DNA of 64,000 bases from Loripinus fragilis (taxonomy: Eukaryota > Mollusca > Bivalvia > Lucinida > Lucinidae), in the NCBI GenBank assembly GCA_964019695.1, contig OZ026516.1, positions 80,617,018 to 80,681,017 on the forward strand. Direction: 5' to 3'. The notes below the pieces were generated by a model, which saw nothing but the letters and a program-made list of their open reading frames with translations, searched no databases and was not told the origin of the DNA. The position numbers were made by a program, and so were the translations under genes. This document shows, piece after piece, positions 60,850 through 64,000 of this stretch. Each line of letters begins with the position of its first letter. Within the stretch, counting starts at the first letter, position 1.

Positions 60850-61610
60850 AAGATAGAGATGGTATGGTAGAAGAATCCCATCAGGCAAAAAAAATGGGAG
60901 CTGTAGGTGATCAAGTGAAGCTTGATACCTTAAAATCACTGATGATGATGTCAGCCACTTGGAAGTTTGGTGATTGGAAAGAAAGTCACAGGTAAAAGCT
61001 ACAGAACTTTCAGCGTCATTAAGAAATGGCCAGAAATAGATAAAAGATCATTTTTTCCAGAAAACACAATCTATTGTTTAATATCATCAGACAATTGTAA
61101 GTTGATACAGTTAGCCTTCAGTGAGGTTGTTTAACAGTGGGACTAAATTCCTAGCTCTGTCTCTGGTACATCAATGTTGAAAGGTCCTGTAACCTATTAA
61201 TCTAGATCTAGGAAGATGTCATACAAAATATAGAAATTTACCACTGTGACTTGCAGAAGGCCCATTTGAAAAAGGCTGTTGTCAGATCATTTGGATAAAT
61301 GTTGGTCCAAATAAGTGTTGTGGATGAATGCGGGTCAACTCGCCTGAGTCAACTCCGCCCGGTCCTAAATAGCCTACTTTTTTCAATTAAGGACGGTGTG
61401 TGTTTTGTAAAAAAATGTTCAACAGAAGTTTGAGGGAATAATGTTTGGTCCTATCTATATTGTTGGTCTGTGGATCTTGTTTATATTACTCAATGGGTCC
61501 GAATTCATGACGGTAGCATAAGGAAGATGGACCTGCAGGAGGTGGCGTAACACTAGTAGTGTTGGTAAGATGCTCGATGAACTGCAATGGGCTACTCTGG
61601 AGGCCTGGAG
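60850..61610. other. Non-coding stretch, no gene recognised
   Basis: Probably ADAP 5' intron or flank. No ArfGAP first-half exon (CxxC) could be recognised on the minus strand. Confidence 0.4.
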
Positions 61611-61628
61611 GGATCAAGATTCAATGTT

Positions 61629-61953
61629 TGTTTTTTGTTTGTTTTGTTGCTTTACGTCCCAAGTCAACAGCTATGGTCATGGCAGGACGGTCAGTTAACC
61701 TAACCACACTTTTCCTGGGCAAGCTTGAACAAGCAGTTAACCAGTACTTCGTGCACATACTTTCGCTTGTAACTGACAACAACTCTTCTTGAATGATTCA
61801 GCGGAAGGGAGGAGAATGACCGTAGAAATTATTTCATGATCAATCTCCACGAAAGTATGGGACCGGGCTGGGATCGAACTCGCGACCCCTGATTCTGCAG
61901 TCAGGGTCGCATCTGTTGCCAGACATGTTACCGACTGCGCTACGCGGCCAGGT
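61629..61953 (-). mobile_element. SINE-2, tRNA-headed, with 15-bp target duplication
   Basis: Flanked exactly by TCAAGATTCAATGTT (61614-61628 and 61954-61968). On the minus strand the head reads GCCGCGTAGCGCAGTCGGTA (A box) and GCGAGTTCGATCCCAGCC (B box), with a body unlike SINE-1 except for the terminal GGGACGTAAAGCAAC-like end and A-rich tail. Confidence 0.9.
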
Positions 61954-61969
61954 TCAAGATTCAATGTTA

Positions 61970-62570
61970 AGAAAACAATAATTTCCTTGTTTGTAAGATA
62001 TGGAACCTCGGTGCTTCACAAAGTGTGAAAACTTTCTTTAAGTTCAAGACAGCCATTACCTTTAATCAAGTGGCAAGTTTGCCCTCGATTCCGGCGATCA
62101 ATTAAGAGCTTAATTGCAATGTTTGTCAATATTTATCTTTTTGTCTGAAAGAATATGCAAAACAACCATTTGTCATATGTCATTTAATCATAATGTTGTT
62201 TGTATCCTCATGGGCTTCATAGCCTTTTAGACTTTGGAAATAAAGATCCATGTATCTAGGCAGTGGCTAGAGGTACGGATCTGTACTCCTAGTATATTCT
62301 ACCATGTCAGGCTACAGGTACAGACATATAACCCTGATGAGAAGCTATCATGATTAATATAGCTTAATTAAACAAAAACTCGTGTTGCAGATTTACATTT
62401 GTTTTGTCCGCCAGCTTTGATCGATAAAGGGAAGCTACTCTATTTACTGTGACGTCATATGTCATATATAATTCAAACAAGTATATCTTATACAAAAGGG
62501 TTAAAAAATAACAGTAAAGTTAAACTAGAGGACCTGAAGGTCCTGAGGCGCTCACCTGATCTCCTTAATA
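61970..62570. other. Non-coding stretch, no gene recognised
   Basis: Single-copy-looking sequence; a weak exon-like frame near 62052-62120 (minus) was rejected. Confidence 0.4.
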
Positions 62571-62575
62571 ATGTT

Positions 62576-64000
62576 AAAATAGGTCAAGGTCAACTACAGC
62601 TTATAAGGGAACAAATTTTGTTTGACCATGTATGGCCAATGGGGGTTGCAGCCATTTTGGTCAAGAGGCCTAAACAATCTCCATATCTGAGAAAAAGATG
62701 TTTAGATAGGTGTGTGGCAGTCCAATGAGTGGCCTTGGATAAAAGGTCACAGGTCAGCTTGACATTTGGTACTTCATCTAAAACCATTGTCTCAATAGGT
62801 TTAACTATTATGAATTCGGCTTAAACAGTTAAAGAAAAATAAACATTTTAAGATTTTCTCCATATAAATGCATTAGGAATCAATTTGACCTTGCCATAAA
62901 GTAGGTCAAGGTCAACCTAGATTCATCATTTGTGCAAACCTGGTAGGGCCCACATCCCCAATGCTACATACTAAGTCCCAAAGCCAATGGCTTTTTGGTT
63001 CCAGAGAAGAAGAGATTTAAAGAGTTTTTACCATATATGGGCGTGGTGGCCATGTTAGTCATGTGACCATATCAATTTGTATAAGTTTTGGCTAACCAAT
63101 CATCAGGAGTTGTAATATGAAATTTGGTTTCAATTGGCCAAGTGGTTTCTGAGAAAACTGTTTTAAAATGTTGATGGGACTCCAATATGAGCGACCTTGG
63201 CTGAAAGGTCAAGGGTCAACCTTGACCTTTGAAATTTACTTATAGACACTAGATTGAACCTATTAAGTGAGAATAATGACTTTGGCTTCCACAGTATTCA
63301 AAAAATCAACTTTTCAAAAAATTTCCCATTCAAATGCATTAGGTAGCAAACTTGACCTTGACGTTAAGTAGGTCAAGGTCAACCTAGGATCATCATTTGA
63401 ACAAACTTGGTAGGCACCACAACCCCAATGCTACATACCAAGTCTCAAGGTCACTGGCCTTCTGGTTCTGGAGAAGAAGATTTTTAAAAGGTTTTTACCA
63501 AATATGGGCATGGCGGCAATCTTTATCATGTGACCAAAATATTTTGTATAAATTTTGGCTAACCTATCATAAGGAGTCTTCACATGAAATTTGAGTTCAA
63601 TTAGGCCAATGGTTTTTGAGAAAACTATGTTTTAATATATTGATAGGACCACAATATGAGCGACCTTGGCTGAAAGGGCAAAGGTCAACCTTGACCTTTG
63701 AAACTTATTTATAGCCATTGTCTCATAAGTTTTAACATATCATGTAAGAATAATCACTTTGGCTTCAACAGTATTCAAAAAATCAACTTTTCAAAAAAAT
63801 TCCCCATTAAATGCATTAGTAAGCAAATTTGACCTTGACGTTAAGTAGGTCAAGGTCAACCTAGGATCATTATTTGAACAAACTTGGTAGGGCCCACATC
63901 CCCAATGCTACATACCAAGTCCCGAGGTCATTGGCCTTCTGGTTCTGGAGAAGAAGATTTTTAAAGGGTTTTTACCATATATGGGCATGGCGGCCATCTT
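62576..64000. repeat. Tandem repeat of about 470 bp with paired AGGTCA half-sites
   Basis: GGTCAAGGTCA occurs at 62582, 62904, 63371 and 63848. From 62880 on, whole units of 467-477 bp repeat: CCTACATACYAAGTC-like block, TTCTGGAGAAGAAGATTTTT, ACCATATATGGGC, then GCGACCTTGGCTGAAAGGTC. The array runs off the right edge in its third full unit. Confidence 0.85.

Noticed and set aside
61880..61953. tRNA gene (minus strand)
   Set aside because: It is the head of SINE-2, enclosed by a 15-bp target duplication.
62052..62120. First ADAP exon (minus-strand frame AIKLLIDRRNRGQTCHLIK then GT)
   Set aside because: The phase would fit exon A, but the CxxC zinc ligands are absent, a stop lies just upstream and no start codon is in frame.

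Overview
The window looks like a piece of an AT-rich, intron-bearing metazoan genome, most likely a bivalve mollusc. This rests on spliced genes with GT..AG introns, a tRNA-headed SINE with target duplications, very dense short palindromic transposons (MITEs), and two innate-immunity or signalling genes of animal type. The species assignment is inference. Nothing bacterial (operons, Shine-Dalgarno sites, CRISPR) is present.

Layout. (1) 1-1762: the end of a virus-derived mobile element of Maverick/Polinton-adintovirus type. Four compact, intact, intronless ORFs (small membrane protein, A32/FtsK-type packaging ATPase, two small basic proteins) overlap by 1-4 nt or nearly abut. They are followed by a GC-rich tail with five YY1-type motifs and an ETS/CRE motif. 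(2) 3356-4077: a solo LTR with a 4-bp target duplication, packed with heat-shock-element pentamers upstream of its TATA box. (3) About 9.6-16.4 kb, plus strand: a three-exon gene with TATA box, matching intron phases and poly(A) signal. It encodes a predicted 640-residue protein with a coiled coil, two CARD domains and a long disordered tail. (4) 16.4-38 kb: no gene recognised; layers of repeats, including a 4.5-kb inverted-repeat element with a 158-bp satellite core and a 2.5-kb minisatellite. (5) 38.1-59.6 kb, minus strand: eight exons of an ADAP (centaurin-alpha) gene. They cover the second half of the ArfGAP zinc finger, PH1, PH2 and a short C-terminal exon; the 5' exon(s) lie beyond what can be recognised, probably off the right edge. 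Its introns are full of MITEs, SINEs, a dead mariner, a long inverted repeat carrying a hAT-type insertion, and a minisatellite built from copies of the gene's own 3' splice site. (6) 60-64 kb: a second SINE family and a tandem repeat with paired AGGTCA half-sites.

The two host genes are unrelated in function: CARD proteins assemble immune or death signalling complexes, while ADAP is a phosphoinositide-binding Arf GTPase-activating protein. Repeats dominate the window. Several palindromic families share one core related to CAGTCTGATCTGGGTCC, and several insertions lie next to splice sites. Repeat boundaries are by eye and good to about 5-20 bp unless a target duplication is quoted. Family names (Pal-A etc.) are local labels.
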